NCBI GenBank assembly: GCA_903866275.1
Contig: CAIPMU010000016.1
Span: 124,001 to 188,000 of the forward strand
Source: Vampirovibrio chlorellavorus
GTDB taxonomy: Bacteria; Cyanobacteriota; Vampirovibrionia; Vampirovibrionales; Vampirovibrionaceae
DNA: 64,000 nucleotides
Direction: 5' to 3'
Part shown: positions 18,303-27,862 of the stretch, piece after piece
How the letters are laid out: each line of letters begins with the position of its first letter
Numbering within the stretch: position 1 is the stretch's first letter
Notes under the pieces: model-generated
Told to the model about the DNA's origin: nothing
Databases searched by the model: none
The model's input: only the letters and a program-made list of their open reading frames with translations
Made by a program: the position numbers and the translations under genes

Positions 18303-18386
18303 AACGTTTGCTGCTTCATCCCGCCTGTTCTGAACAACACGCCAGAAGCGGCGCTCCAGACTTTACCTCAACCCTGAACACTGAGT

Positions 18387-18851
18387 ATGACGCCCACTGA
18401 TACTTCACAGCCCGCCAGTCACCGGCAACCCACTACCAATCTGATTTTGGGTACCGATTTAGTGCATGTGCCCCGACTCACACGAAGCTTTGAGCGTTAC
18501 GGCCCCGCTTTTTTTCAGAAACTCCTCACGACAGCCGAATGGGAGTACTGTCAGGGTGTCGGTCAACGACGAGAGCCCCAGCTGATTCGTCGGGCTGCAG
18601 GGCGTATTGCCCTGAAAGAAGCCGTCGTCAAAGCACTGGGCATTGGCATCAACGGGCTGGGCTGGACGCAGGGCGCCCCCTGGAAAGCGATTGAAATTGT
18701 GGGCCAAAGCCAAAGCCCCCCCGGTTTATGTCTACACGGGAGGGCTTTAGAGGCTTCAACCAATTTGGGTGTTCAGGTTTGGCGCTGTAGCTTGTCACAC
18801 GACGGAGACTACGCCCTGGCCACCGCAATCGGCCTTATTGGATTGTCCTAG
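18387..18851 (+). CDS. acpS: Holo-[acyl-carrier-protein] synthase
   Basis: 154 residues with the phosphopantetheinyl transferase signatures: [10 protein letters not shown] (Asp24, Mg2+ ligand) and [21 protein letters not shown] (Glu78), plus [11 protein letters not shown] at the C terminus. It transfers 4'-phosphopantetheine from CoA to apo-ACP, activating fatty acid synthesis. An N-terminal extension of about 18 residues precedes the usual start. Its stop codon shares the CTAG palindrome with the stop of the convergent Lys/Ala-rich gene, so the 3' ends overlap by 4 bp. Confidence 0.92.
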   Translation: MTPTDTSQPASHRQPTTNLILGTDLVHVPRLTRSFERYGPAFFQKLLTTAEWEYCQGVGQRREPQLIRRAAGRIALKEAVVKALGIGINGLGWTQGAPWKAIEIVGQSQSPPGLCLHGRALEASTNLGVQVWRCSLSHDGDYALATAIGLIGLS

Positions 18852-20047
18852 GCAGTTGCACCACCGGCTGCTTGCTCAGACGGTTTAGCTTTAGCCACAA
18901 CCGGTTTAGCCGGGTTGGCCTTAACGGTCACGGTCTTTTTAACTGCTTTTTCACTTTTATGAACCGGTTTGGTCGCCGAAGCGGCCGCTTTTTTAGCAGG
19001 CGCTTTGACAGCCTTGGGTGCCAATTTGGCTACGGTTTTAGCCGGCGCCTTTTTCGCCACAGGCTTCTTGGCCACGGCCTTTTTCACAGCCTTCAGGACT
19101 GCTTTTTTGGCCACGGGCTTTTTAGCTGCAGGCTTTTTAGCGATTGAGGTCACTTTTTTGGCTACAGGCTTTTTAGGCGCTGCTTTTTTAGCCGTCACTT
19201 TTTTAGTGGTCACTTTTTTAGCAGTGACTTTTTTGGCGGTTGCTTTCTTAGCCACAAGCTTTTTAGGAGCCGCTTTTTTAGCCGTCACTTTTTTAGTGGT
19301 CACTTTTTTAGCAGTGGCTTTTTTGGCGGTTGCTTTCTTGGCCACAGGCTTTTTAGGAGCCGCTTTTTTGGCCGTCACTTTTTTAGTGGTCACTTTTTTA
19401 GCAGTGGCTTTTTTGGCGGTTGCTTTCTTGGCCACGGGCTTTTTAGGAGCCGCTTTTTTGGCCGTCACTTTTTTAGTGGTCACTTTTTTAGTGGTCACTT
19501 TTTTAGTGGTCACTTTTTTAGCAGTGGCTTTTTTAGCGGTCGCTTTTTTCACAGCCTTTTTAGCCGTTGCTTTCTTGGCGATGGGCTTTTTGCTCAAAAC
19601 ACCTTCCAGCTCCTGGCTCACTTTGCCGAGGGTTTTCAGCGTGGTTTTACGAGCCCCGTCCACCACCTTGCGAACGCCATCTTCAAACTCGGCTTTGCCA
19701 TCATGAAAACGCTTCTTGAGGTCATCGGCCACTTTTTTGGCTTCCGCAGGCTTCAAATCACCACGGGCCACCATATCGTCCACGATGTCTTTCACAGCGC
19801 CGCTGAGCTTCTCAGCAGTCATCACGGTCGCACCCAGGCCAATCAGGAACGCTTTTTTCAAAGCTTCCAGAGAATCTACGCCATGGGCTTTCTTGCTGCC
19901 TGCAGACGCTTTGGCTTTGGAACGAACGGCACTGTTGCTGCTGGCTTTGGCCACTTTAGCCTTGGCTACAGCCTTGGCTGGCTTTTTAGCGGGAATAGCG
20001 GCTTTTGCTGCTGTGGCTATCTTGGCCGCTGCCTTCTTGGTTTTCAA
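18848..20047 (-). CDS. Phasin-like protein with histone-H1-like Lys/Ala repeat tails
   Basis: About 399 residues. A Lys/Ala-rich N-terminal tail (1-65) leads into a helical domain of about 95 residues ([20 protein letters not shown]... to ...[17 protein letters not shown]) resembling the phasin/polyhydroxyalkanoate granule-associated fold. The remaining ~240 residues are repeats of five-residue units such as [10 protein letters not shown] and VTTKK, like bacterial histone H1-like nucleoid proteins and PhaF-type phasins. PhaF binds both granules and DNA. The TTG at 20047 is preferred because GAGAGGAG lies 7 nt upstream; an ATG at 20071 has no ribosome site. A role in DNA compaction, granule segregation or both is inference. 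Confidence 0.75.
   Translation of the reverse strand: MKTKKAAAKIATAAKAAIPAKKPAKAVAKAKVAKASSNSAVRSKAKASAGSKKAHGVDSLEALKKAFLIGLGATVMTAEKLSGAVKDIVDDMVARGDLKPAEAKKVADDLKKRFHDGKAEFEDGVRKVVDGARKTTLKTLGKVSQELEGVLSKKPIAKKATAKKAVKKATAKKATAKKVTTKKVTTKKVTTKKVTAKKAAPKKPVAKKATAKKATAKKVTTKKVTAKKAAPKKPVAKKATAKKATAKKVTTKKVTAKKAAPKKLVAKKATAKKVTAKKVTTKKVTAKKAAPKKPVAKKVTSIAKKPAAKKPVAKKAVLKAVKKAVAKKPVAKKAPAKTVAKLAPKAVKAPAKKAAASATKPVHKSEKAVKKTVTVKANPAKPVVAKAKPSEQAAGGATA
19180..19560. repeat. 90-bp tandem repeats inside the Lys/Ala-rich gene
   Basis: The string gccgtcactt recurs ending at 19200, 19290, 19380 and 19470, giving a 90-bp (30-codon) period with few substitutions. Each unit is built of 15-bp submotifs encoding five-residue xxAKK or xxTKK blocks. 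The near identity of the units suggests recent amplification or gene conversion. Confidence 0.85.
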
Positions 20048-20071
20048 TGTCAGACTCCTCTCACTATCCAT

Positions 20072-20473
20072 TTTTGGGTCATTGGTTTTGTAAACAGTTG
20101 AACTTTTGCCTCGGTGATTTTGAACAGTTTAAATCTTCACGATACAGATCTTTAAAACTTCAGATTGACACTCCCAAAATATGACTGCCCTTAAATTCAG
20201 ATTTTACCTGATTTTTTTACAAATTGGCTTATCCTATTGAACAGATGGACCATATTCCACCAGTTAGACGAGACAGGCAAATCGCCAAAAAAGCCTCTGT
20301 AAAAGGATTTAAACCAAAAAATATTTTTATAAAGATGACACAAAATTTTTCAAATGCTATTCCCCCATATGATGGAATTTTGAGCCTGCCACCAAACCCG
20401 ATTAAAGTTTGACGTTTACAAACCGATACCTGAATCAAAGGCTTTAAGAAGAAATCTGAAGGACACGCCAACG
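20072..20473. other. AT-rich intergenic region between divergent genes
   Basis: About 400 bp, visibly more AT-rich than the flanks, holding the promoters of the Lys/Ala-rich gene (-) and of the three-gene module (+). A 62-codon frame at 20224-20412 is unconvincing. I see no other feature. Confidence 0.4.
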
Positions 20474-20803
20474 ATGGGACTTGCAGCCAGTCAATCTCGT
20501 TATCTGGTTTTGACCTCACGCAAAAACGACCTGGAATTAAGTGGGCAACAAATCAACCAGTCCCGGCTCGAATTAGCCAACATTCAAAATGATCTGTTTA
20601 ACACATCGACTAACCTGAACCCGGAATCCGCTCAGGCCATTCAAATCCAGCTGCGCATCAACGCCATTCAAAGTCTGGACAAGGGGCTGGAATTGCAACT
20701 GCGCCGGGTAGACACGCAGCAACAGGCTGTACAGACAGAACTGGACGCGGTCAAAAAAGTCATTGATAAGAATATTGAACTCACATTCAAGGTTTTCGCA
20801 TAA
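20474..20803 (+). CDS. Small coiled-coil protein beginning MGLAASQSRYL, hypothetical
   Basis: 109 residues, almost entirely helical with heptad-like leucine spacing and no signal peptide. The N terminus MGLAASQSRYLVLTSRKNDLELSG resembles, from memory, a small-protein motif recurrent in Melainabacteria (MGxAASQxRxLxLTxRK). Polar residues (Gln, Asn, Ser) are abundant. It starts a same-strand cluster with the Gly-rich protein at 20.9 kb and the 94-residue protein at 22.0 kb. A GAAGGA ribosome site lies upstream of the ATG. The function is unknown; a structural or secretion-related helical protein is possible. Confidence 0.75.
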   Translation: MGLAASQSRYLVLTSRKNDLELSGQQINQSRLELANIQNDLFNTSTNLNPESAQAIQIQLRINAIQSLDKGLELQLRRVDTQQQAVQTELDAVKKVIDKNIELTFKVFA

Positions 20804-20912
20804 CGGTCGATACCCATAGTAATCACACGATTCAAGGCAAATGCAGAACCATTGACGACCGGGTTTAGCACAGCCACAGACAGCCGCTCAAGATGATAAG
20901 GATCCATGACCG

Positions 20913-21863
20913 ATGAGTTATAAAAATGATTCGTATCTGGTCATTATGAGTGCCTACGATCGCGCCGGTGACGCGGCCAAGGCCGAGCTGTTCGAGACCT
21001 ATGACCGTCTGCGAGATCTCACCGCCTCCGGCCCGGTTTTAGGCGGTAGTGGCGTGGGTAAATTTGCCAGCTTAATTATGAATGTGGCCCGAATGATGGG
21101 TGGGGCTTCCTTTTTGCCCACCTTTGGCAGTGAGGCTATTAACATACCGGGAACCTCGTATTATGCGCCCATTACAGGAGGCACAGGCACGGTTCCCGGT
21201 GGACAAGCCGGTTTTGGCCTGGCGCCGTTCTCTCAAACCACAGGCTTTCCCGCCGGTGGCGCAGCGCCGATTGATGGTTCTGCCATAGGAGCGCTCAGCG
21301 CCTTTTCATCATTAGGCATTGGATCCAATGCCAATTTTGGATTTTCCGGCATCGGCTCACCCGGCTTTCCCAATGCAGGCCTGTTAGGTAGTATGGGCGG
21401 CACGATTGCAGGTGGCGCAGCCCCTCTGGATGGCTCAGCAGTGGGCGCATTGGGTAACGGCTTTATTGCCGGTGGCGCCAGCGGCATTGGCGCAGCAGCC
21501 ACCGCCGGTGGACTCGCAGCCGGAGGCATGGCCGGAGCAGGCTTTGGCCGCAACTGGGTCATGCCCGCCGCTGGTATTGTCAGCGGCATTGGCGGTTTGC
21601 TCACCACCCTGGGGCCATTCTTCGGACCCTTCGGGATTGCCGCCGCAGCAGGCGGCGCAGTACTCAACGGCACGGCAGGCGCGGTGCTTTCCTCGTTCCA
21701 GCACATTTCCAACCGCATTTTGGTGAACGCGGATACCACCCTCACCTCTAAAATCAAGAACCTGGAAACCACCGTGAAGCAACTGGACGCCCAGGGTGAA
21801 ATTTTACGGAAACTCCTGAAAGACTCCGTGGATAGCGACAAAAAAGCGCTGGATAACATTTAG
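20913..21863 (+). CDS. Gly/Ala-rich protein with hydrophobic core and C-terminal coiled coil, hypothetical
   Basis: 316 residues. The first ~60 form an amphipathic helical region (YDRAGDAAKAELFETYDRLRDL). Residues 60-210 are Gly/Ala/Phe/Ser-rich and contain two near-copies of the phrase GGAAPIDGSAIGAL / GGAAPLDGSAVGAL, about 60 residues apart. A long glycine-zipper-like hydrophobic stretch (about 215-265) follows, then a C-terminal helix with heptads (IKNLETTVKQLDAQGEILRKLL). The layout of Gly-rich hydrophobic centre plus coiled coil recalls pore-forming or translocator proteins, but there is no sequence match I can claim. Confidence 0.7.
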   Translation: MSYKNDSYLVIMSAYDRAGDAAKAELFETYDRLRDLTASGPVLGGSGVGKFASLIMNVARMMGGASFLPTFGSEAINIPGTSYYAPITGGTGTVPGGQAGFGLAPFSQTTGFPAGGAAPIDGSAIGALSAFSSLGIGSNANFGFSGIGSPGFPNAGLLGSMGGTIAGGAAPLDGSAVGALGNGFIAGGASGIGAAATAGGLAAGGMAGAGFGRNWVMPAAGIVSGIGGLLTTLGPFFGPFGIAAAAGGAVLNGTAGAVLSSFQHISNRILVNADTTLTSKIKNLETTVKQLDAQGEILRKLLKDSVDSDKKALDNI

Positions 21864-22027
21864 CGCATTCCCATTTTTGACTCGCCCCAAAATAAAAAAT
21901 TCTGGTTTAAAAAGTCGCCTAAATACGAAAAACCCGTTTTCTCAACAGGCGTTTTACCTCACGCGTTCCCCATTGAATCAGCTTCATAAAAAAATCAAAC
22001 TCGCAAAACCCATTTGAAAGCCCAGAA

Positions 22028-22312
22028 ATGCCCAAGCCAACAGAAACCAAACACTCACCCATGGAAACCGGCGACGTCGATCCCTCCATTTACGCCAGTT
22101 CCTTGAGCGGGCTCATGATGGATCGCAACCCGTTACAGAACATCTGGACGGATCTTACCCGCATGGTGATGACCATCGTTACCCTGGGGAAAACCCGTAA
22201 ACTGGCCCAACAACGGCTGGAACAGCTCAATCAGAAAATCATTCAAATCGAACAGGACATGACCAGTGTCAATCCGCCGCAAGAGGGTACCCGGTTCAAC
22301 AAGTTGCGCTAG
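22028..22312 (+). CDS. Small hypothetical protein, 94 residues
   Basis: 94 residues: a polar start, a hydrophobic patch near 42-54 (LTRMVMTIVTLG), and a helical, Gln/Glu-rich C-terminal half (LAQQRLEQLNQKIIQIEQDM) with coiled-coil character. It is the third member of the plus-strand cluster starting at 20474 and ends only 9 bp from the convergent scpB stop. No ribosome site stands out. Not recognised. Confidence 0.6.
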   Translation: MPKPTETKHSPMETGDVDPSIYASSLSGLMMDRNPLQNIWTDLTRMVMTIVTLGKTRKLAQQRLEQLNQKIIQIEQDMTSVNPPQEGTRFNKLR

Positions 22313-22321
22313 CGCACGGGC

Positions 22322-22987
22322 TCAGGTCACGATCTCATCCGGTTTGGCGTCTTCGTAGAGGCCCTCAAAGGCGGGGGGCATTTCCACATCAGTGAGCGAT
22401 TTACCGCCTTCTTTGCCGATCAGTTTCACCAGATGGGCCAAATCTTTTTTATCGGCGGTCAGTTTAAAGTACTCATGAAAACTGCGGGTCACGTTCAAAA
22501 TATAAGAACGACCCTCGCGGCGTTTGGTGATCAGTTTGCGCTTCAGCAAATGGGCAATATGATCGTAGGCCACACTGCCGCGCCACTCAATCAAATCCGA
22601 TTGCAGCACGGGGGCCTTAATCGCAATCGCGGACAGGGTGCGCAACTCTGCCGCCGTCATTTCCAGCGGCATCATCTTGTGCACAATATCGCTGTATTCT
22701 TCTTTCACCTGCAGAATATACCCATCGGTATCATCAATTTCCAGCGAGGATTCTTCCCGGAAGTTATAATCGCCCATCAATTCCACCAGGGCGTTTTCGG
22801 TTTCCTCGTAAGGAGATTCCAGCATGGCCGCAATATCCTGCACCGACAACGCCTTGCCGGTCAGGAACAACACGGCTTCCACGCGACCTTTTAAGGTTTG
22901 CCCCGGCGGCAGGTTTAAATGACTTTCATCCAGCTTCTGGGGCGCTTCAGCCTCGGAATCAGGGTATCCATAATGGATTTTGCTCAT
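22322..22987 (-). CDS. scpB: Segregation and condensation protein B
   Basis: 221 residues with two winged-helix domains. The first starts at LKGRVEAVLFLTGKALSVQDIA and the second carries MTAAELRTLSAIAIKAPVLQSDL, the typical ScpB block. ScpB dimerises and binds the ScpA kleisin in the Smc-ScpAB complex that organises and separates chromosomes. The start ATG overlaps the scpA stop (ATGA) and GAGGAA lies 8 nt upstream, so translation is coupled. Confidence 0.92.
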   Translation of the reverse strand: MSKIHYGYPDSEAEAPQKLDESHLNLPPGQTLKGRVEAVLFLTGKALSVQDIAAMLESPYEETENALVELMGDYNFREESSLEIDDTDGYILQVKEEYSDIVHKMMPLEMTAAELRTLSAIAIKAPVLQSDLIEWRGSVAYDHIAHLLKRKLITKRREGRSYILNVTRSFHEYFKLTADKKDLAHLVKLIGKEGGKSLTDVEMPPAFEGLYEDAKPDEIVT

Positions 22988-24042
22988 TCGGCCAATTCCT
23001 CTTGTTGTGGGGCATGCCCATCGGCCATGTCTTTCAATGTTTCTTCGAATGCTTCATCTTCATCTGAAGGTTCAGCAGATTGTTTTGAGCCTGCGCGCTC
23101 GGCATTCTTCTTTATAGTGATAGATTGCTCATCGGCTGATTCATCATCGGCGTCCTCGCTGGCAGGCGTGACACCTGAAGCGCTGCCCGAATCAAAGGAG
23201 ACGTACAACTCGGAGTAAAACTCCTCCTGATGCATAGAGCACCCGCCGCGCGCCGCCAGAAACAACAGCGCCAGATAGGCGGAAATTTTATCCAGGCGGC
23301 CTGCCTGCATTAAATCCGTCAGCGAGACTTCCTCCTGGCTGAGCAGAATGCGGCCCAGCACGTCCCGCAGGTGCAAAATGGTGTCCTCGTGGAACTCCTC
23401 GTGGGCCATTTCTTCAATGTCATCAGCGGTAAAATCGGCGTAATCCATCATGCGATGGTTACTAAACTTCTCCACTTTTTCCTTGAGGCTGCGACGCTTT
23501 TCCATCTCTTCGTACTTTTGCAGCTCGCGAATCAGGTCTTCCAGCGTCACGTTGCGAATACGGGGCTGCTTGGTGCTGGTGCGGCGCTTAATCACCTCAT
23601 CCAGGCTACGGAAGCTGAACTTGGGTTGCACCACCTTGCCGCCGTCCATAAAGTCCGGCTCCATAAGGGCATCCAGAAACTCATCTTCCGGCGGATACAG
23701 GTAATTAATGCCCGCCAACTGATCCGATTTCATGCGCAGCAAAATCGCGAGATAGAGCAGCGTTTTGCCGGTAATCTTTAAATCGGACTCTTTCAACTCG
23801 GCCACGGCCCGCAAGTACTGGTCGGCCACTTTTACAATATCAATATTCCAGGGATCAATTTCCCCGGTCTTGGCCATATGCACCAGCAATTCCACCCCAT
23901 CCAAAGGCACATCCTGAGCGCCGGGGTGATTGCCCGCGTGGCGCTCGTCGTAGGACTCATGCACATGTGCTTGAGCCGCTTTCACAGAAATCTGCGGGGC
24001 AGACTGAGAAGAATCCGGTATACGTTTAGGAAGCGGCGGCAA
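22984..24042 (-). CDS. scpA: Segregation and condensation protein A (kleisin)
   Basis: About 352 residues from TTG 24042, chosen because AGGAGG lies 9 nt upstream; an in-frame ATG at 24069 has no such site. The kleisin N-terminal motif is VPLDGVELLVHMAKTGEIDPWNIDIVKVADQYL. The winged-helix C-terminal part (VSLTDLMQAGRLDKISAYLALLFLAARG) contacts the Smc head. After it comes an acidic Ser/Glu/Asp-rich tail of about 75 residues, longer than usual. The gene overlaps the end of smc by 17 bp. Confidence 0.92.
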   Translation of the reverse strand: MPPLPKRIPDSSQSAPQISVKAAQAHVHESYDERHAGNHPGAQDVPLDGVELLVHMAKTGEIDPWNIDIVKVADQYLRAVAELKESDLKITGKTLLYLAILLRMKSDQLAGINYLYPPEDEFLDALMEPDFMDGGKVVQPKFSFRSLDEVIKRRTSTKQPRIRNVTLEDLIRELQKYEEMEKRRSLKEKVEKFSNHRMMDYADFTADDIEEMAHEEFHEDTILHLRDVLGRILLSQEEVSLTDLMQAGRLDKISAYLALLFLAARGGCSMHQEEFYSELYVSFDSGSASGVTPASEDADDESADEQSITIKKNAERAGSKQSAEPSDEDEAFEETLKDMADGHAPQQEELAE

Positions 24043-27000
24043 TGCTGTCGACCTCCTCGCCCGAGTCATCTAGAGCGGTGTCTTTGCTGGCCGCCTTCTT
24101 CTTTTTGGTGGCCTTGTTGGGGGCACTGTGGACGGTGTGGGGCTCTTCGCCCGCTTCCCGGTGCTTGATGCCGGTCACTTTGGTAATGCCGTTCTGCCGC
24201 TGGGTCACGCCAATGGTGCGCTCAGAGCACTCAATCATGGGCTTGCGCAGAGACACCACAATGAATTGCGCGCCCATCGATTCCGCCTTGACCATATTGG
24301 CCAGCTTCTCGGCGTTAATCCCGTCCAGGTTCTGATCCACCTCATCCAGCGCGTAGAAAGGCGCGGGCATGTAGCGCTGAATGGCGAACACAAAGGCCAG
24401 AGAGGTCAGCGATTTCTCGCCCCCGCTGAGGCCCTCTATGCGCAACATCTTCTTGCCGCGCGGCTGGGCATGGATGGTTAGGCCGCCTTCAAAGGGCGAA
24501 TCCGGGTTGGTCAGCATCAACTGCCCCGACCCATCGGAGAGATCGGCAAAAATGGTGCGGAAATTATTATCCACACTCTCGTAAGCCTTCATAAAGGCCA
24601 CCCGCTTCAACTCGTGATAGCTGGCGATCTTCACGTTGAGCATCTCGCGCTCTTGATTTAAAGTCTCAATCTTCTCGGCCAGCTCGTTGCGGCGCTCGCC
24701 CACGCGGTCATACTCATCAATGGCCAGCATGTTCACCGGCTCCATGCGCTCCATGCGCTTGGTCAGGCTGGCGATGGTCTGGTTCACTTCCTCTTCGGAA
24801 GGCAACTGGTCTTCCGCGATGCTTTCGGGGGAAATGTTGGCCGCATGCAATTGGGCCAGCAGGCGTTGCAACAAGGGCTCCAGCTCGCGCTTGCGCAGGG
24901 CAAAGGCGTTGATCTGTTCATCCAGTTGCACCACATTGCGTTCCTGTATGTTCTTTTGCTTCTCCTGATCGATCAGACGGGCCTGCACCACATCGCGCTC
25001 GCCTTGCAGCTTTTTCAGCTCCTCATCCAGCTCGGTGGTTTGGGCTTCCAGCTCATTAATCTGACGCTGGGTCAGCTCAATTTCTTCCAGCGCAGCCACG
25101 CGCTCCTTCACCATATCGAGGCTACTTTGCGCAGCTTGCGCAATGCGGGTCTCGCAATCCTGAGCGCCCACTTTCTGGTAGTTCTTTTCCATTTCCTTGC
25201 TTTTAATATCGGTCTGCACGTTGCGCATCTGGGAGTCATAGTATTCCATCTGGAACTTGACTTCCTTCATCTGCTCGCGCAGGTCATCGATCTGATCGCT
25301 GGGCAACTGGCTCTCAATGGCGTTGAGTTCGCCTTGCAAATCCTGCACCGCGACTTGCCGCTGGGTCAGTTCGGCTGCCATCGCGGCAATTTCTACATCC
25401 AGCACCGTCACTTGTGCGGTTAAATCGGTAATATCCACGGCGCTGGCCTGAAGGGCGCGCACTTCGTTCAACTGGCGCGTCACCTCGTCCAATTCCGCCG
25501 AAGACCGGGAGAAACGCTGCATGAGTTGCGCGTACTCGCCCTTGACGGTTTCCATCTTCAGTTCCAGCGAGGTCAGCTTCTTCTGGTGCGCCTCTTTATC
25601 GGATTCCGCGCGCTCCAGCCGCTTCATCAGCGTCTGTAATTCCTGCTCTATCTGTCCTCCGCCAAAAAAGCCGCCGCTTTTGCCCCGGTTGGGCTGAGAG
25701 CCCCCGGTCATGGCCCCGGATTTCTCCATCAGGCTGCCTTCGAGCGTCACCATGCGGAAGCGGCGCAGCAAACGGCGCGCGGCCTGAGAGTCTTCCACAA
25801 TCAGCGTATCGCCCAAGGCGTAAGCAAAGACATCCCGGTACGTATCATCATGCGCAATGAGATTCACGGCATAATCGATCACGCCTTGCTCGTTAGGCAA
25901 AGGCGGCAAGCCGCGAGCCCCCTGAATTTTATTCAGCGGCAGGAAAGTCGCGCGTCCCGCCCGGTTTTCCGAGAGGATACGAATGCCATCGCTGGCCACC
26001 TGGTCATCATCCACCACCACGTTTTGAATCCGGCCCCCCAGCGCAATCTCCATGGCCAGGGCATAATCCTGATTCACTTCACCCAGTTGGGCCACCGTGC
26101 CATGCACCCCGGGCAAGCCCGAGCGCAAAATGGTATCCACCGCGCGGGTGAAGTTGACTTCCTCATAGGCGCGCTGGCGGGCTTCCAGTTGCACGTATTC
26201 CCGGTGCAGCTCCTGATATTTGGTTTGGGTCGTGGTGAGATTCACTCGCGCCTGGCTGTACTCCAACTGAATCTGCTTGAGTTGCGCCTCATAGGCCGAC
26301 TTTTCCAGATCAAAATGCTTGTATTCTTTCTCCAGAGTGGCATGCCGCGTCCCGAGGGTTTCGAGCTTGTCCGCGCCTTCCCTGTTGTTGCGCATCCGCA
26401 AATCCATCTCGTACTGATGGCGCTTAATTTCCGCCTCAGTGTCCAGCTTTTTGCGGTTGAGGAGGGATAACGCATCCTCTTCGGCCGCCAAGCGGTTGCG
26501 CACTTCGGCGCGTTTCATGCTCAACTCGCCGGAAGAACCCGTCAGGGCGTCGAACTGGTCTTCCAGCTTCTGGGCCTGCTTGGCCTCGTTGTCGTAAAGC
26601 TCCTGCAGCTCCTTCAGTTGATACTGAAAGCCTGCAATCTCGGCATCACTGCCCGCCGCGTTCTCCTGCATGCGGGTGATTTCCGTTTTCATCTGCTCGA
26701 TGCGCCGGTTATTCTCGGTCGTTTTCTCATCGATGCTGGCAATCGCGTCTTCCTTGCGGGCGATATGGCCTTTTAAGCCTTCAATTTGCTTTTTCAGGGC
26801 GATCTGCTGGTCTTCGCCCTTGCGTTTCACTTGGTGCGAAAGCTCCAACAGCTCGGCATGGGTCACTGCAATCTCGCTGACCAACGTTTGAATGGCCGCC
26901 TGCGAGGCTTCCTTCTGTTTGCGCGCATCCGCCAGATTTTGATGGGTGGCCGCAATAGATTTCTTGAGATCCAGATACTTGGCCGAGAGCAAGAGGCCCT

Positions 27001-27862
27001 CGTTCTTGATCTTTTCATCCCGCAGCGTCTGGTACTTCAGCGCATGGTCGCGCTCGACGCCCAACTGTTCCAGCCGCCCATCAATCTCGGTGAGCAAAAT
27101 GGTATTGCGCTCAATGTTGGCCCCAGTGGCTTCCAGTTCGCGCTGGGCCTGATCGATCTTGCGGTCAAACTCGGCCACGCCCGCAATTTCATCAATGATC
27201 TTGCGACGCTCCATGGGGGACATATTCACAATGCCCGCCACATCGCCCTGCATCATCACGTTATAGGTGCCGGGGGAGACGTTAAAGGTGCCCAGATAAT
27301 CGTGAATCTCGGTCAGGGTGGTGGGCTTGGCGTTCAGGTAATAAGTACTGGTATAGCCGCTAGTATTTCCGCGAATGCGCCGGGAGATCTGCACAAACTC
27401 GCTGTTAGCATCCAAATCCGAGGCCAAAATTTCTTTCACCGGTGTCAAAGACTCGGAATCCGAGTGCAAGGGCTCGGCATCTTCAATGCTGGTATCACTC
27501 GGCGAGTCATCCTCAGCGGATTCCGCTTCCTCAGCAGCCTCTAATGCGGCCAGTCTTTGATTTTCTTCCAGCTTCAGGGCCATTTGCTCGGCTTCGCGCA
27601 CCATGTCATTGGTGTCCTTGCGGAAGGTGATGGTCACAATGGCTTCTTTGCGCTTTGAGAGGTTGTTGATCAAGTCCGAGAGCTTCTCGGCCCGCATGGT
27701 GCGAGAGGTGGACAAGCCCAGACAGAACAGAATGCTATCAATGATGTTGCTTTTCCCGGAGCCATTGGGCCCGGAAATGGTCGTGAAGCCATTCTCAAAC
27801 GGAATGACCGTCTTCTCGGCAAAGGATTTAAAGTTGTCGATGGTAATCTGATGAATGTGCAT
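24026..27862 (-). CDS. smc: Chromosome segregation ATPase Smc
   Basis: 1278 residues from ATG 27862 (MHIHQITIDNFKSFAEKTVI); a further 40 upstream codons are open but do not resemble the family. Walker A is GPNGSGKSN at 31-39. Long coiled coils flank a hinge (GLPGVHGTVAQLGEVNQDYA... with ALGGRIQNVVVDD). The C-terminal head has the ABC signature LSGGEKSLTSLAFVFA and Walker B FYALDEVDQNLDG. An acidic insertion (about 95-145) sits in the N-terminal head, and a Lys-rich then acidic tail ends the protein. It loads on DNA with ScpAB and extrudes loops. First gene of the smc-scpA-scpB operon. Confidence 0.95.
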   Translation of the reverse strand: MHIHQITIDNFKSFAEKTVIPFENGFTTISGPNGSGKSNIIDSILFCLGLSTSRTMRAEKLSDLINNLSKRKEAIVTITFRKDTNDMVREAEQMALKLEENQRLAALEAAEEAESAEDDSPSDTSIEDAEPLHSDSESLTPVKEILASDLDANSEFVQISRRIRGNTSGYTSTYYLNAKPTTLTEIHDYLGTFNVSPGTYNVMMQGDVAGIVNMSPMERRKIIDEIAGVAEFDRKIDQAQRELEATGANIERNTILLTEIDGRLEQLGVERDHALKYQTLRDEKIKNEGLLLSAKYLDLKKSIAATHQNLADARKQKEASQAAIQTLVSEIAVTHAELLELSHQVKRKGEDQQIALKKQIEGLKGHIARKEDAIASIDEKTTENNRRIEQMKTEITRMQENAAGSDAEIAGFQYQLKELQELYDNEAKQAQKLEDQFDALTGSSGELSMKRAEVRNRLAAEEDALSLLNRKKLDTEAEIKRHQYEMDLRMRNNREGADKLETLGTRHATLEKEYKHFDLEKSAYEAQLKQIQLEYSQARVNLTTTQTKYQELHREYVQLEARQRAYEEVNFTRAVDTILRSGLPGVHGTVAQLGEVNQDYALAMEIALGGRIQNVVVDDDQVASDGIRILSENRAGRATFLPLNKIQGARGLPPLPNEQGVIDYAVNLIAHDDTYRDVFAYALGDTLIVEDSQAARRLLRRFRMVTLEGSLMEKSGAMTGGSQPNRGKSGGFFGGGQIEQELQTLMKRLERAESDKEAHQKKLTSLELKMETVKGEYAQLMQRFSRSSAELDEVTRQLNEVRALQASAVDITDLTAQVTVLDVEIAAMAAELTQRQVAVQDLQGELNAIESQLPSDQIDDLREQMKEVKFQMEYYDSQMRNVQTDIKSKEMEKNYQKVGAQDCETRIAQAAQSSLDMVKERVAALEEIELTQRQINELEAQTTELDEELKKLQGERDVVQARLIDQEKQKNIQERNVVQLDEQINAFALRKRELEPLLQRLLAQLHAANISPESIAEDQLPSEEEVNQTIASLTKRMERMEPVNMLAIDEYDRVGERRNELAEKIETLNQEREMLNVKIASYHELKRVAFMKAYESVDNNFRTIFADLSDGSGQLMLTNPDSPFEGGLTIHAQPRGKKMLRIEGLSGGEKSLTSLAFVFAIQRYMPAPFYALDEVDQNLDGINAEKLANMVKAESMGAQFIVVSLRKPMIECSERTIGVTQRQNGITKVTGIKHREAGEEPHTVHSAPNKATKKKKAASKDTALDDSGEEVDSIAAAS

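Noticed and set aside
19180-19560. CRISPR-like regular repeats
   Set aside because: The 90-bp repeats are contiguous, in frame and without unique spacers; they are coding tandem repeats.
18969-19706. 245-codon hydrophobic repeat frame antisense to the Lys/Ala gene
   Set aside because: It is the mirror of Lys/Ala repeats read as Leu/Phe/Ala/Val. The sense frame has a ribosome site and a non-repetitive domain; this one has neither.
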